Assembly (NCBI GenBank): GCA_034620365.1
Contig: JAQGEQ010000037.1
Location: 124,001-188,000 of the forward strand
Source: Pegea sp. RAD2-039
Lineage: Eukaryota > Chordata > Thaliacea > Salpida > Salpidae
DNA length: 64,000 nt
Direction: 5' to 3'
Below, in pieces: positions 1-12,998 of the stretch. A program made the position numbers and the translations under genes. Below the pieces are notes generated by a model. The model saw only the letters and a program-made list of their open reading frames with translations, was not told the DNA's origin and made no database searches. The first letter of the stretch is position 1, and each line of letters begins with the position of its first letter.

Positions 1-98
1 ATTCAAATTTAAACTATAATACCGAGAATACCTATAATTGATAGCACAGTATTTAAAAACTATTAAAATGCCAAAATATATTTGATCTATCATTTCAG

Positions 99-3000
99 GA
101 TTGTATTTTTCTCTTCCTGATGGCTTAGCAAATAATCTTTTAGTTTCTGGAATAAGCATTCCTTCTACTTTACCTATCAAAGGCGTAGTAAGCTGAAATT
201 ACTCTTCAAAGATTCTGATTTTTCTAAAACGGTTTTATCTTTCAGAAAAGGATTTCCTTCCTTGCGTTTGAAGATGCCAAATTATATCAAACAAAAACTG
301 GAACAGTGATTAAAAAATCTAAAGAAATTGATCTTTCAAAAGCTGGCTCCTTCATAGTAAATAGTCCAGTAATTGGTTCAACTGTCAAAGGACTTCAAAT
401 TAGAAACCTTTCAGACCCAGTTATTATCAAGTAAATAAATTAATTATTTCAAAATAAATTGAATTTTTTACATTTTCTGTCACTTAATGATTTAATATTG
501 AAGAAATAGTTTAGAAATTAACAAGTTTTTTTAACCGTATCTCATTTTTAGTTTGTCTCACGTTCATTGTTTTTCATCATCTAATTTTCTAAAAGATTTT
601 TGCATATTAATGTTATTTCAAATGTTGTTTTCTGAACCTCAGTCTTGTTTTTGTAATTTAAGAAGAACTTGCTGAAACACCTACTACAAAAGATTAAACA
701 GATGAATTAATATTCGGAATTCTTTACAGATTCAAACCCTATATCAAGTCTGTGGATGAGCAGCACAATGATAACTCCACCGCTATTCGCGCAGCTCTCA
801 GAACACCAAAATGCGCTTTCTTTAATTACAACTCTAACAACGGATCTGGTGATTGGTCTACAGAAGGGTGCACGACTACAATTGGTTCTGACGATACAAT
901 CATTTGTAATTGTTATCATTTAACCAGCTTTGCAGTTATCATGGTAATTGTTGATACTTTTAGATATTTTCTTAAAAAATCTAACTCAATTCTTTTGAAA
1001 TAAATTGTATGTAAATAAACTTTATTTTAAAAGGATATAGACACCATGGAGCATGATTATGTGTTGGAATATTTGAGCTATTTTGGATGTGCGCTTTCTA
1101 TACTTGGGTTGACCATAACTATTATCACATATCTTGGTTTCAGGTAAAAATATTTTAGGTTTTAGATTTCAAATGATATCAAGTAAACCGAAATTTGAAA
1201 AGAATTTTTACAGCAGTCAATTTAATTTAAAAAATGTTTTTTAGAACTTTAAGAGCTTTCAAATCAAAGAAAATTCTAGTTCATTTTTCAACTGCTTTGT
1301 TGGGACTTTATCTAACTTACGTGTTTGGTTTAGTGCTTGATCTACCAGTAAACGAGCAGCAATGTATAGCTGTAAGTTCAACATTCTTTATATTATTACT
1401 ATGATTACAACAACTAGATAGAATGCTGCAACTCGATAAAAACATTCACAGAAATCGATCAGAATTATTTATCGATAATTTGTTAAGTCAAGCTTATACT
1501 ATGTTTTTAAAAGCTTATTTACTTAATTTTTACGCTTAAAAGCTTTGATTATGTGGTTTTAAATAACATAAAATCCTCATTAATCCTATTTTCTTTTTAC
1601 AGTCAGGCTTCTTCATGCAATTCTTTTTAGCTGCAGCGTTTTCTTGGATGTTTGTTGAAGTACTGGACATGTATTTCCTATTTGTTAAAGTTTGGAGTAG
1701 TATTCAGAATTATGTGGAGAAAATGGCAGTTATAGGTTGGGGTTTTCCCCTTGTTTTATCAGTTTCCACTTTAGCTGCTCATAAAATTATGGAACGAAAT
1801 GCTGAAGGAAGCAATTTTACTCGGATGTATCCAAAATATGAAGAATTAACTACTACGTAAGCTTATTGCTTCAAATGTCAAAGCAATTTATTTACTTTAC
1901 AGTTTATTATGTAACCCCAAAGTTTGTTTTGGTAAAGTCAATTGAATATTCTATTGTCTTCAGTATTTTATAACTTCTGTTTACAATTTGCTTCAACTAA
2001 ACAAAATGTTCAACTTATCAAAACATTTTAATATTATTTGTAATTCAATTTTTTATTTAAACTCTTAAATATTAGTTTTAAATCTAAAACATCTAAAAAT
2101 GACCTATTATTTGTATATTAGATGCTGGCTAACTGACATCGGGTTTCATTGGTCCTTATTGCTACCATTGGGTATTATTTTAGCTTTTAACTGTATGCTA
2201 TTTGGAAAGGTTACTTACAATATAACATGTAAACGAAATGGAAATTCCTCTGCAGTGAGAAACAGTCGGCGAAATATAAAAGTAAATATTCGAAAATTTA
2301 TATTCTAGCTGTACTATTTATCTACCAGATATTTCAAGATTATCTTTAGATACCTATTTAGATGCAATGACATTTTAGTGCATCTATTTCAGTAGGATAT
2401 TTAATCTCAGATTTAAACTTCGCATAGAATTTAAACTTTACTTAAAAAACAAATTTAATTAAAAGATAAATTGTTGAGCTAATAAAAGTCTTTGTCTGTT
2501 TCGAAAGCATTGTTGAGTTAGAAACTTTTTGAACAATTTCGAAATATATTCGTTTCAAAGCTTTGTTTTCAAAAAGACTACAAACATACCTGTAAAGTAA
2601 CAGATCTCTTATAAATCAACTTAGATGGTATCATAAATCTAAAAACAAAAAACAGTTTGTAGGTTTTTGCTTGACGTTTATCTTAACCAATAATGAATTG
2701 ATTTCAGGCGAAACAACATTTGATAAATGTTCTTGCAATTTTATTACTGAGTGGACCTACATGGATTGTTGGATTTTTCATTAAAGTTGATTCTTCTACA
2801 ACCGGAGTCACTAGACGAATCTTATCTTACTTCTTTGTCATTTTAAATGCTTTCCAGGTTTTAGAAAATTCAAATAATTTTACATTCCTTAATATTGTAA
2901 TTTAAGGGCTTATGGATCTTTATTGTGTTCATCGCAAGACCTAAAAAAGTTCGAAAGCTCTGGGCCACAACCTTATGTTGTCTACAACTAATAAGGAAAG

Positions 3001-3176
3001 ATTCTTTGAGTGGATTTACCGGAAGCAGCAAAACTCGACCAACCACTCTCAGTTCACCTTCAAGTGGGATGAATATTAAACCAGCTACTAAAGGTAGATA
3101 CAGTCTAGAAGAAGGTCAAAGAAGCGTTCGGAAAGCTGGCTCTTCAGAAGAATCTTATTCTGAATCAACCACTTGA
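99..3176 (+). CDS. Adhesion G-protein-coupled receptor, 3' part (5' end outside window)
   Basis: Cell-surface receptor of the adhesion GPCR (family B2) class. In-frame exons: 99-187, 246-430, 730-943, 1034-1143, 1245-1371, 1603-1856, 2122-2281, 2708-2857, 2907-3176. The first three encode the end of a GAIN domain and a GPS motif: four cysteines, a tryptophan (GDWSTEGC) and CNCYHLTSFAV, with predicted autocleavage between HL and T. The tethered agonist would begin TSFAV. Seven membrane helices follow. The loop motif CWL lies just before TM5, GPTWIVGF marks TM6, and TM7 ends in NAFQGLWIFIVF, all typical of the family. The cytoplasmic tail is short and rich in Ser, Arg and Lys and stops at 3174-3176. 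The usual GPS Trp after the first Cys is replaced by Ala-Phe-Phe. The N-terminal adhesion domains lie upstream of the window, so the subfamily cannot be named. The intron at 2858-2906 is 49 nt. Confidence 0.93.
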
Positions 3177-6100
3177 AATCTATTTAAACATTTAATTGTT
3201 TAAGTTCTTTTGTTTTTGAAATATTAACAGAAGTTTAATTGTTTAAACTATCAATTATATTTGACTTGTGTGTTTAATTGCGGCAATACTTTTCTGTTAT
3301 ATTCGTTGTTTAAAAAAGTTTGTTACTAAATGATTCGTAATGAAATTGTTTCTTATGTTTATTTTTGACGCGGTGAAGACCTTCTATAATTCACCTAAAT
3401 TTTAAATTATGTTTTTGTCCTTCAACCTTGCCGCCTTTTACAGTCATACCTGTTTGGTAAAGTTTCTCTATTATTAGTTGATCAGCAGATACATATATAA
3501 TTATTTCATTTATCAATCCATCATTCTTAGGCATTGAGATTAGATTTAGATACAACCGCATTTCATTCGTACATTTTTATTCTGAAACTATTAGTACTTC
3601 GAAAGTGACGAAATAATTTCTCAAACTTTTCTTCTCATTGCTAAAATTTGTTATTTACTTTTTATTATCTGGTGATTATAGTTACTTGAAAAACATATTT
3701 ATTCATAACCAATAATAACCAAGAAGAATTAATTTTTGTTTTTTAGAAGAAGCAGCAAAGTTGATAATACATCTGTTATTATAAATTTTAAAGTTATATT
3801 TTGTGACTTCAGAAATACTTTAAATCAAATTTTGAAAGAAATAGAAAAGTGCCCTGAAACTTAATTCTTTAAATAATCTAAATATTTTCAAATCTCTTGA
3901 TAACAAAATTTATTTTTAATTTAGGTAACATATTCTCCGTTTTTAAATTATTTTGATATAAGTCTTAATTATGAAATCTTTTGAAAGATTTTTTATTAGC
4001 TGTTTAAACAATTAAACAAAAACTATTTTGGATTAAAAATAACTTTGCTTATGGGATTCTATAGAATGAAGTAAACTTTATTTATTGGATTTTAATTCAA
4101 GCTATATGAAATTATTTAGTAAAATACAATTCTGTGAAAATGAAATTGTGCAAAACTGGAAAAGTAGATTTAGCAGCAGAATATTTTGTAAATATGTTTG
4201 TTTAATTATCACTTGAGGGTAACTTTTTTGTCTTATATCACATTAACAAATTTGAAAACAAATAATAAATTCAAGCCAAATAAAATGTAAAATAAAAGTT
4301 AGGTAATTGCAAACCAAAATTGGTTGCCTTAATATTTGCTTTTGTATAAAAGATGATTTAGTCGTATCATCAAAATTAATTGTAAATAAAAACTATCATA
4401 AAATACTTCTGTGGTGTTTTACCATATCAAAATTAATTTGAAATTTATTAAATATACAACCACAAAACTTTGTTTAAGCTAGAATTTTCAAATGAAATTA
4501 TCTATGTAGAATTTTTTAAATTGAAGTGTTATATATTTGAAAAAATTAATGAAGTTAATTGGATAGTTTGATATGGCTCATATTCAAATATGCAAATTAG
4601 TTTATATAATATAAAAATTAGATTTTAATATTCAGATTAAGAAGGGTTAGTTAAAACATATTTTATAAATCATTGTGATTGAGCTTGCTTTGTTATTATT
4701 TAATTTTAATTATTTCAAATACTATGTAATATATATAACAATAAACAAACCTATAATTACAACAATTATTTATATTATTATTACAATTTATCTATCATTA
4801 TGTGCTCTTGACAAAAAAGCAGTATTTATAGAAGTTATTATACTTTGAAAATTATATTTTTAATCTTATATTTTTTTAAATTCCGTTTTTATAAATTTGG
4901 CTATTTCAAATTATAAATGCATTAAAATTTTTATCATGAAAATAATTATAAATCAAAATAGTGTTGTCATAACTTTGCTTGTTTATAATAATGGTTATGT
5001 CTTTACATAAAAGAAGTTATCTTTATTTTTAAGAGATTTTTTTTAATTTATTTGGTTGATATATTTTGATTATTACAGTTAGCTTTTTTGTGTAGTTTTG
5101 ATAGATTGTTAAACTTCTTAAAACTTAACTGTGTTAATGCATTAAATTTATGAGCTTTATAGGAAGCAATTATAGATAAAAAGTTGTTAAAATGTTCTGC
5201 TAAACTTTTCAAAATTCTCTTATACAGTGTGAAACATTTAATGATAAACTTTATAATTTACTAGCATACATCTACTAATTATCACCGGTATTATATCAGC
5301 AATAATTTGGAAGTAACTTACTTGAAATTGTTTACAAAAATTTGGCGAAGAGTTATAATTTTATAATAATTAAAAGATTTTTTTTAGTACTTTTAAAATC
5401 CATGCTTCAATCCCGGTAGGGCGAAAGTGTTAATTTGTGTTACTATTTGTTCTTTGGTTACCTCCGGTAAAGCTAAAATGAAGTTTGAACCATTTCTTCA
5501 AAACAATCTTTTAACTGTTTTACAAAATCGAAAATTTAATTGAAATTGATTTTAAAATGAAATTATTGTCTTAATTTATTATATATATTCTAATGTTATG
5601 TGTTTGCGAGTTTTATAAACATTTCTTCAATATTTTGATTTGATTTTTTCTATTTTATCTTCATTTGTACATTACACCTATTTTTAATTATTAAATTTTT
5701 AGTTACTATTTGTATAAGATTCGATGATTGAAGATTATTCATTTATATAATTCTTTTTAAGCTTCTTTTTTTTCATTTTCATCATTTTATTTAAGTTCTG
5801 AAAACCTATCTTCCGAACTAATACCTCAGAATAATTCTTTTTCAAAAATTGAGATTTAATAAAATTAAATTATTTTAATTCTTGTAATTTTTGTATCCTA
5901 TTTTATGTTGTTTTTATTATAATTTCTGCTAATTGTATAATTTTATGTTTTTATATATTGCTATTATAGTATTTATTCTAATTATAAATGTTTTTCTATT
6001 TTTTTAACATAGTTTTATAAAAAACTAACTTTTAAATTGATTTTTATCAATGGTTGGTTAATTGTTTTTTTTTGTAATGATATTAATTTAATATAATTAG

Positions 6101-6516
6101 TTATTATTTTAATAACTTACTTTTTCTTGAATAACTAGAATTGGTGTAAAAACTTATTTAGTTTTTAATATTATCTATTTATTCTTCACACAGCTTTTAT
6201 AATAACTTCTTTTTCTTTTCTTAGTTGATTTGAGTTTTATATTTAAACAAATAATTATTTCTATTTTTACTTATAGATTAATGAATTTCTAATGGTTAAA
6301 TAGCATAACTCTTTTTATAAAATAAAAAAATTAAAGTTTTTGAAGATTCTATTGAATTATGAAAAATTAAAGCATTTTAAAATAACATTGATTTTAAATA
6401 TAAAAGAAAAATTATTCTATTTCTTTTACATTATCAAATATTTATTGATTTTAATTTGAAAAATTATTTTGCAGATACTAGGAAATAATTTAAGTTTTTT
6501 ACTGAACAATTTTGTA
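3177..6516. other. Intergenic, very AT-rich
   Basis: About 3.3 kb between the adhesion GPCR stop and the HIRA start. It is almost entirely A/T with homopolymer runs. I see no exon with recognisable protein similarity, no tRNA-like fold and no clear repeat. The 3' UTR of the receptor and the HIRA promoter must lie here, but neither boundary is visible. Confidence 0.6.
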
Positions 6517-9500
6517 ATGAAACTTTATAAGCCTCTATGGATATCGCATGATGGTAAGAAAAATGTTTATCTAGTCTAAATTTATACTTAATGCCCTTAA
6601 ATTTAAGTCATTAATTTGAAAGTGTCTTTGGTGATAAATAGTTTATAATATGATCACAATTTTGTTTTTAATAATTGACTTTTATAACTTTTCTGTAAAG
6701 TTTCTAGCTGATTAAATAGATAAAAGTCAATATAAAAAGATAAAATTGTTTAGTTCATTCACTACAGAACTAAAATAAATATTTATATGTTGTATTTGCT
6801 TTTTCTGTTTCAACATAAGGATTCATTGATTATCTCATAATCTATCTTCTTAAAAAAGCTTTAAAGAAATTAAATTATTGAATTTAAATATTAAAAGATC
6901 ATTAAGAAAAATATTAAGTTCAATTATTTAATCTCATAATCAATGACGGTTACAGTAAAAAGCCTTTTTCATGTTGTTATCTTTTTCCACTGAATATTTA
7001 ATGATATTGATTCCTTGAGCTGACATTTGTCCCATGCTTTGTTCATCTGTTACTCATCATATGTATCAATCATTTGTCAACAGGACAGGCAATATTTTCA
7101 GTTGATATACATCCAGATGGTTCTAGATTTGCCACAGCTGGTCAAGGTGATGGAGGTAACAACGGTAAAGTGATTGTATGGAACATGAGGCCTCTTCTAA
7201 ATGAAGAAGATGAAAATAACGAAGAAGTACCTAAAGCCCTTTCGATTATGGATGGTCACCAAGGTAACAGAGGACCACAGAACAACTCTGTACCTTTATC
7301 AGTATGTTTACAGCTTGCGTCAACATTGTTAGGTGGTCCCGAAGTGGTCGCTACCTAGCGTCAGGTGGTGATGACCGCTTTATTATGATCTGGCAGTTTG
7401 CTGGTGAGTTTTCCTCATCCTCATCATCTCACCTGTCTCATCCTGTAATCTTTAGGATACGGATTAGCTGGAGGTTTTGGATCCAAGATCAAAGTGAAGA
7501 AGAACTGCGGTGAAAGATGGAAGTGTTCTTATACACTTAAAGGACACAGTGGAGGTAACTCTTCCTCCCTAAAGACACACATCTCATCTTTTTCTTTCAG
7601 ATGTATTAGGTCTAGAGTGGTCACCATATGACCGTTGGCTGGCATCTTGTAGCGTGGACAACACTGTCGTCATTTGGGACGCCCAGAACTTTCCACAGGT
7701 GGTCCAAGTACTTCGAGACCACACAAGTCTTGTCAAAGTAAACAAAAAACTTCATTCGACATCCTAAACTCCCTTCCTGATCCCAGGGAGTCACTTGGGA
7801 CCCTATTGGATCGTACATCGCTTCACAATCTGATGATAAAACGATTCGAATCTGGAAAACATTGGATTGGAAATTAGAGAAGACAGTCACGGAGCCTTTT
7901 GAAGAAGTAAAATATCCGCTAGTTGGCGACAAATACAAATTTGTTGTCCACAGTCACATGCTTCGACCCATGTTCTACGTCTAAGCTGGTCCCCAGATGG
8001 TGGTTACCTTGTATCAGCCCATGCCATGAATAATGCCGGCCCCACTGCCCAAATAATCGAACGGAATGGCTGGCAGACGTCCTTGGATTTTGTAGGACAT
8101 CGAAAAGCGATTACTAGCACAAGGTTCGTGATTTGATGACGTCATCACATCTTCATCTAGAGCTGATGTAGATTTAATGGATGTTTATTTCATCGACTCT
8201 CATCCGGAGTGAAGAAAATTGAAGATGAAAATGATTTGAAACTTGAACCTTATGCTTGTTGCGCGATAGGAAGTCGAGATAGATCAATTTCAGTTTGGCT
8301 CACTTCTCTTAAACGCCCTCTGGTGGTTGTCAGGGATTTATTTGATGATTCGATCATGGATATATCTTGGTGAGTAAGATCTTTATCTCATGATCTTCAT
8401 CTAATGACCTTCATCACTTGATCTTCATCTCATGATGTTTATCTCATGATCTTTATCTCATGATCTTTATCTCATGATCTTTATCTCATGATCTTCATCT
8501 CATGATCTTCATCTCATGATCTTCATCTCATGATGTTCATCTCATGGTCTTTATCTCATGATGTTCATCTCATGGTCTTTATCTCATGATCTTTATCTCA
8601 TGATCTTCATCTCATGATGTTTATCTCATGATCTTTATCTCATGATCTTCATCTCATGATCTTCATCTCATGATCTTCATCTCATGATCTTCATCTCATG
8701 ATCTTCATCTCATGATCTTCATCTCATGATGTTCATCTCATGGTCTTTATCTCATGATCTTTATCTCATGATCTTCATCCCATGATGTTCATCTCATGAT
8801 CTTCATCCCATGATGTTTATCTCATGATCTTCATCCCATGATGTTTATCTCATGATCTTTATCTCATGATCTTCATCCCATGATTTTCATCACTTGATCT
8901 TCATCTCGTGATGTTCATCTCATGATCTTCATCATTTGATCTTCATTTCATCATCTTCATCTCATGATATTCATCTCATGATCTTCATCTCATGATTGTC
9001 ATCTCATGATTGTCATCTCATGATCTTCTTCTCATGATCTTTATCTGATTATTGTCATCTCATGATCTTCATCTCATGATCTTCATCCCATGATCTTCAT
9101 CTCATGATCTTCATCTCATGATCTTCATCTCATGACCTTCACCTCATGATCTTCTTTCCATGATCTTCATCCCATGATCTTCATCCCATGATCTTCATCA
9201 CATGATCTTCATCTCATGATCTTCATCTCATGATCTTTATCTCATGATCTTCATCTCATGATCTTTATCTCATGATCTTCATCTCATGATCTTCATCACA
9301 TGATCTTCATCTCATGATCTTCTTCTCATGATCTTTATCTGATTATTGTCATCTCATGATCTTCATCTCATGATCTTCATCCCATGATCTTCATCTCATG
9401 ATCTTCATCTCATGATCTTCATCTCATGATCTTCATCTCATGATCTTCATCTCATGATCTTCATCTCATGATCTTCATCTCATGATCTTCATCTCATGAT

Positions 9501-12500
9501 CTTCATCTCATGATCTTCATCTCATGATCTTCATCTCATGACCTTCACCTCATGATCTTCTTTCCATGATCTTCATCCCATGATCTTCATCTCATGATCT
9601 TCATCTCATGATTTTCATCCCATGATCTTCATCACATGATCTTCATCTCATGATCTTCATCTCATGATCTTTATCTCATGATCTTCATCTCATGATCTTT
9701 ATCTCATGATCTTCATCTCATGATCTTCATCTCATGATCTTCATCTCATGATGTTCATCTCATGATCTTCATCCCATGATCTTCATCCCATGATCTTTAT
9801 CTTTCTATAAGGTCATTTTCCGGATATTCGATGTTGTGTTGTTCTTGGGATGGAACAATCGCTTATTTTAAATTTACTCCGGAAGAGTTGGGACACAATC
9901 TCACACAGGAGCAGAAAGTATTTCCCAGACTTCCTAAAAACCTGTTTCTGATCCCTATACCTCCACAGAGCAACTTTAATCGTAAATTATATGGCAAAGC
10001 CTCATTTGCAATTGACAAGCCTTTAGTGATTGAAAATCCAGCCATGTTATCGATGCAAGAACAAAACAAGGAACCCTCAAAACATAAAAGTGACCCGCCC
10101 AGGAACCAACCAGTCTACAAATCGCCCCAAAAGTACCCTGTAAGTGTCCCTGTGTGGTCACCAACTCGATTCTAATCGTTGTTTACAGACTAAACAAATC
10201 GAGACCAGGACAGCCACTGGTCGAAGACATATTACTCCTGTATTTGTGGCCCCACATGAAGCCCTTGGGTCAGTGGACAGCGTTTGAAGTGTCCCAATGT
10301 TTTGATGGTTGTTTTTTAGAGTTATACCAAGACCTTTTGGATCAGATGCTTTTCAAAGTATTTTGAATCGATCAAAAACCGTTGAAGAAGAAGATAAATT
10401 AGAAGCTGATGTTGAAGAAGTAGTTGATGAAGATTCACCGCAGTCTTCTCCATCTGTAAGTCCAAGGGCACCTTAAGCTGTAGAAAGTTCACGAATTTAT
10501 TGATCTTTGCACAGGTCGCCATAACCTCCACTAAAACTAATGGAGATGCAAAGTCACTGAAACCAACCTCTAACCACGTGACATCTTCAAAGACACTTGA
10601 GAAGAAGACGGAATCTTCTGTAAAGACAAACGGTGAACATCTTTCGTCTCCAATGATAGAGGTTGAGGAGCACCCTAACCAAGTAACTCTCTACTTTCAT
10701 CAGATTTCTTAACTTTATTTTCTTTTAATCTTTTATAGAAGAAGAAAGCAGTCTTAGATGGAAGATTGATTACTAAAACTAAACCAAATGACTCGGAGAA
10801 TAAAACTTCCACTCCTAAAACTAAGAGCCATCCAACCTCTAAAGATCAAGTTTTAACAGGGTTAGTTCCAATTTGATCTTCTGAATGTTGTCAGATCTCA
10901 TTTGTGATTCAAAAGTAAACAATTTAGTTGGATGTGTCTCGCGTATTTAGATGCAAAGTCCTTCAAAAATCTCTGAACTTTTCAACTTTGACAGTAAATC
11001 ACGTGGTGTGAAAACACCAACCAATCAAACCGATGCCCAGTCGCCCAGAAGACCCGGTCGACCGCCCCAATCAATAAAACGGAAGATAGCTTCCTCATCA
11101 TCCACAAGTGACGGATCGGGCAAGAAGTCCAAAAAACAAGATTTGATTTCATCAACATCAGCAACCAATCAACTTTCATCTGCATCAAAACGAAAAACCG
11201 CCGAACCATCAACCAATCACGTGACTGAAGTAAGTGTCTTGGTAACCAGTAGCAACCATTAACAACCAATTACAGACCACCATCGCTACCCAACCTAGAT
11301 TCCAAACACTTCCAGAAAGATGCCTACCACCCCTAAAACTTGAATCTAAAGTCTGGTCACAGGTATTTGAGTCCTAATAACCGATCCTCATCTTCATCTG
11401 ATCTTCATCTACAGATCAACATCAACAAGAAACTAGTTTCTGTATCATGCGACAACCAGCTCCCTCAAAACTCATCTAAACACCTTCATCAACTAATATG
11501 TCGTCATGGTGACCAAGAAATCTGGTCCGCGACCTTTTCATCGCCTTTTTTAGCCATCTCAATGAGCAAGTCAGTGTTCTGAACCATTTTTGAAAAACGC
11601 CATTTTCCACCCCTGTCATCTACAGACAAATTGTGGGCGTGGCCACCTACGATGGCTCTCTCTGTGCCCTTTCTCTTCAATCAGGGAGAAGACTTCTTCC
11701 AACTTTATGCAGAAATAGTCGAATCGCGGGTATACATGTCACCCGTCAAAACCTGATGGCCGTGGACGTCACTTGTGGGGTCACTGTCTGGTCAGTGAGT
11801 GACGTCATCAACCAACTAGTTGCTGACTTGAGTTTTTAGGGATGTGAAAAGACAACAAACGACGATTGAAAACTGTTCTTTTGCTCATCTGCTCCCTGTG
11901 GATGTTGGGAGTGAAGCAGGATCGTGTCTTCGTCATTTTTCACTCACAGATCAAGGGACGCCGCTCATCACTTTTGCAGATCATCGAAGTTTCGCGTATT
12001 CATCTAAACTAACTTCGTGGTGAGTTTCGCTAGATGTCGCTGTTGATTGAAACTTCAAAATCTCTATTTTCATCTTTTCTACAACTTTTTTACTCTTAAA
12101 GTGTCTTCTGATCCTCTGATAACTGGAAGAAGGTACTCTCACAGCTGATAGAGATCTGTTTGAAAGTTTCAGTAGTTTTAGAAACCAACTATCATCAAAA
12201 GATCTTTAATCAATCAGTTACTTCAATCTGCTGATATTTTTACTCTTAAAGATCAACTTAAAGATCATCTTCATCTGTTGATCCGCTTGCAGCATCCCTC
12301 CAATCACAATTTGATCTTTCTTTTAGGACACCAGTCTCGTTACCTCACGACATCTTAGAAAAATACTCACAACCATCAAGTCAACTACTTGGAACCAGCA
12401 ACCAACATTCAACACCACACACAGGCGACCCACATGACTTCAACCACCTCAGAATGGTCATCGATTCCTTCTCCGCTTGTATCCAGCCCGGATCCGGGAC

Positions 12501-12998
12501 ACAAGCGAGTCAATCATACCGTGGAATAGTTTCAGCGCAGCGTGATGCAACTGTCGCTGTTTTAGAACAAAAAGTTAACAGATGTGAAACCCTTGAAAGT
12601 TCGATTGAATATCGTAGATGGTTGCTTGCTTATGTGAGGTAAGATCAATAATTAGGACCCAACACCCTCTCATGAACCTCTATCAGGTTTTTAGTGAGCG
12701 AAAACCTTCAAGAAAGACTCAGAGAAGTTTGCAATGATTTGATTGGTCCTCCTTTTAAAAGTTCAAAATCTAACAACCAATCAAAACGCACCAATGGAAT
12801 TTGGCAGCCTCATATAATGGTAGAGATGTTGTTGAAGCTGTACAGGGGTCTAATTTTCTATTTTGTCGATAGGGGATGGAAAAAAGGTTACTATTGCGTG
12901 ATGAAGTACTTCCGATTGTAGCCAGCAACTTGTCGTTTCAAAGAATTTATTCTGATTACTTTGATCAACTTCAAAATGTAATCCAGTTAGATTCCTGA
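6517..12998 (+). CDS. HIRA: HIRA histone H3.3 chaperone
   Basis: Scaffold of the HIRA complex, which deposits histone H3.3 independently of replication in the nucleus. All 22 exons join in frame to 1080 codons (human HIRA is about 1017 aa): 6517-6553, 7084-7263, 7314-7403, 7456-7554, 7601-7737, 7787-7906, 7954-8123, 8172-8369, 9812-9917, 9969-10139, 10189-10268, 10320-10455, 10515-10682, 10739-10849, 10951-11229, 11276-11362, 11415-11569, 11626-11790, 11840-12019, 12327-12638, 12687-12819, 12873-12998. Residues 1-380 form the WD40 propeller (start [43 protein letters not shown]). The ASF1-binding B domain is at about 436-462 ([15 protein letters not shown]). A basic linker contains [10 protein letters not shown], and the C-terminal Hira domain ends with [11 protein letters not shown] and [16 protein letters not shown]. 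The start is the family's own N terminus. Exon 14 uses a GTTTTA donor, the least certain junction. AATAAA at 13157 is a likely polyadenylation signal. Confidence 0.97.
8377..9803. repeat. 14-bp minisatellite filling a HIRA intron
   Basis: Tandem array of about 100 units with consensus CTCATGATCTTCAT (variants CCCATGATCTTCAT, CTCATGATCTTTAT, CTCATGATGTTCAT). It occupies nearly all of the 1442-bp intron 8370-9811. The array starts within about 10 bases of the donor and runs to within a few bases of the acceptor; the last unit grades into ctttctataag. Each unit carries the palindrome TCATGA. Most other HIRA introns are 46-59 nt. Confidence 0.98.

Noticed and set aside
8377-9803. Possible CRISPR-like array in the HIRA intron
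   Set aside because: The 14-bp units are contiguous with no unique spacers and sit between two in-frame exons of an animal gene, so this is a minisatellite.
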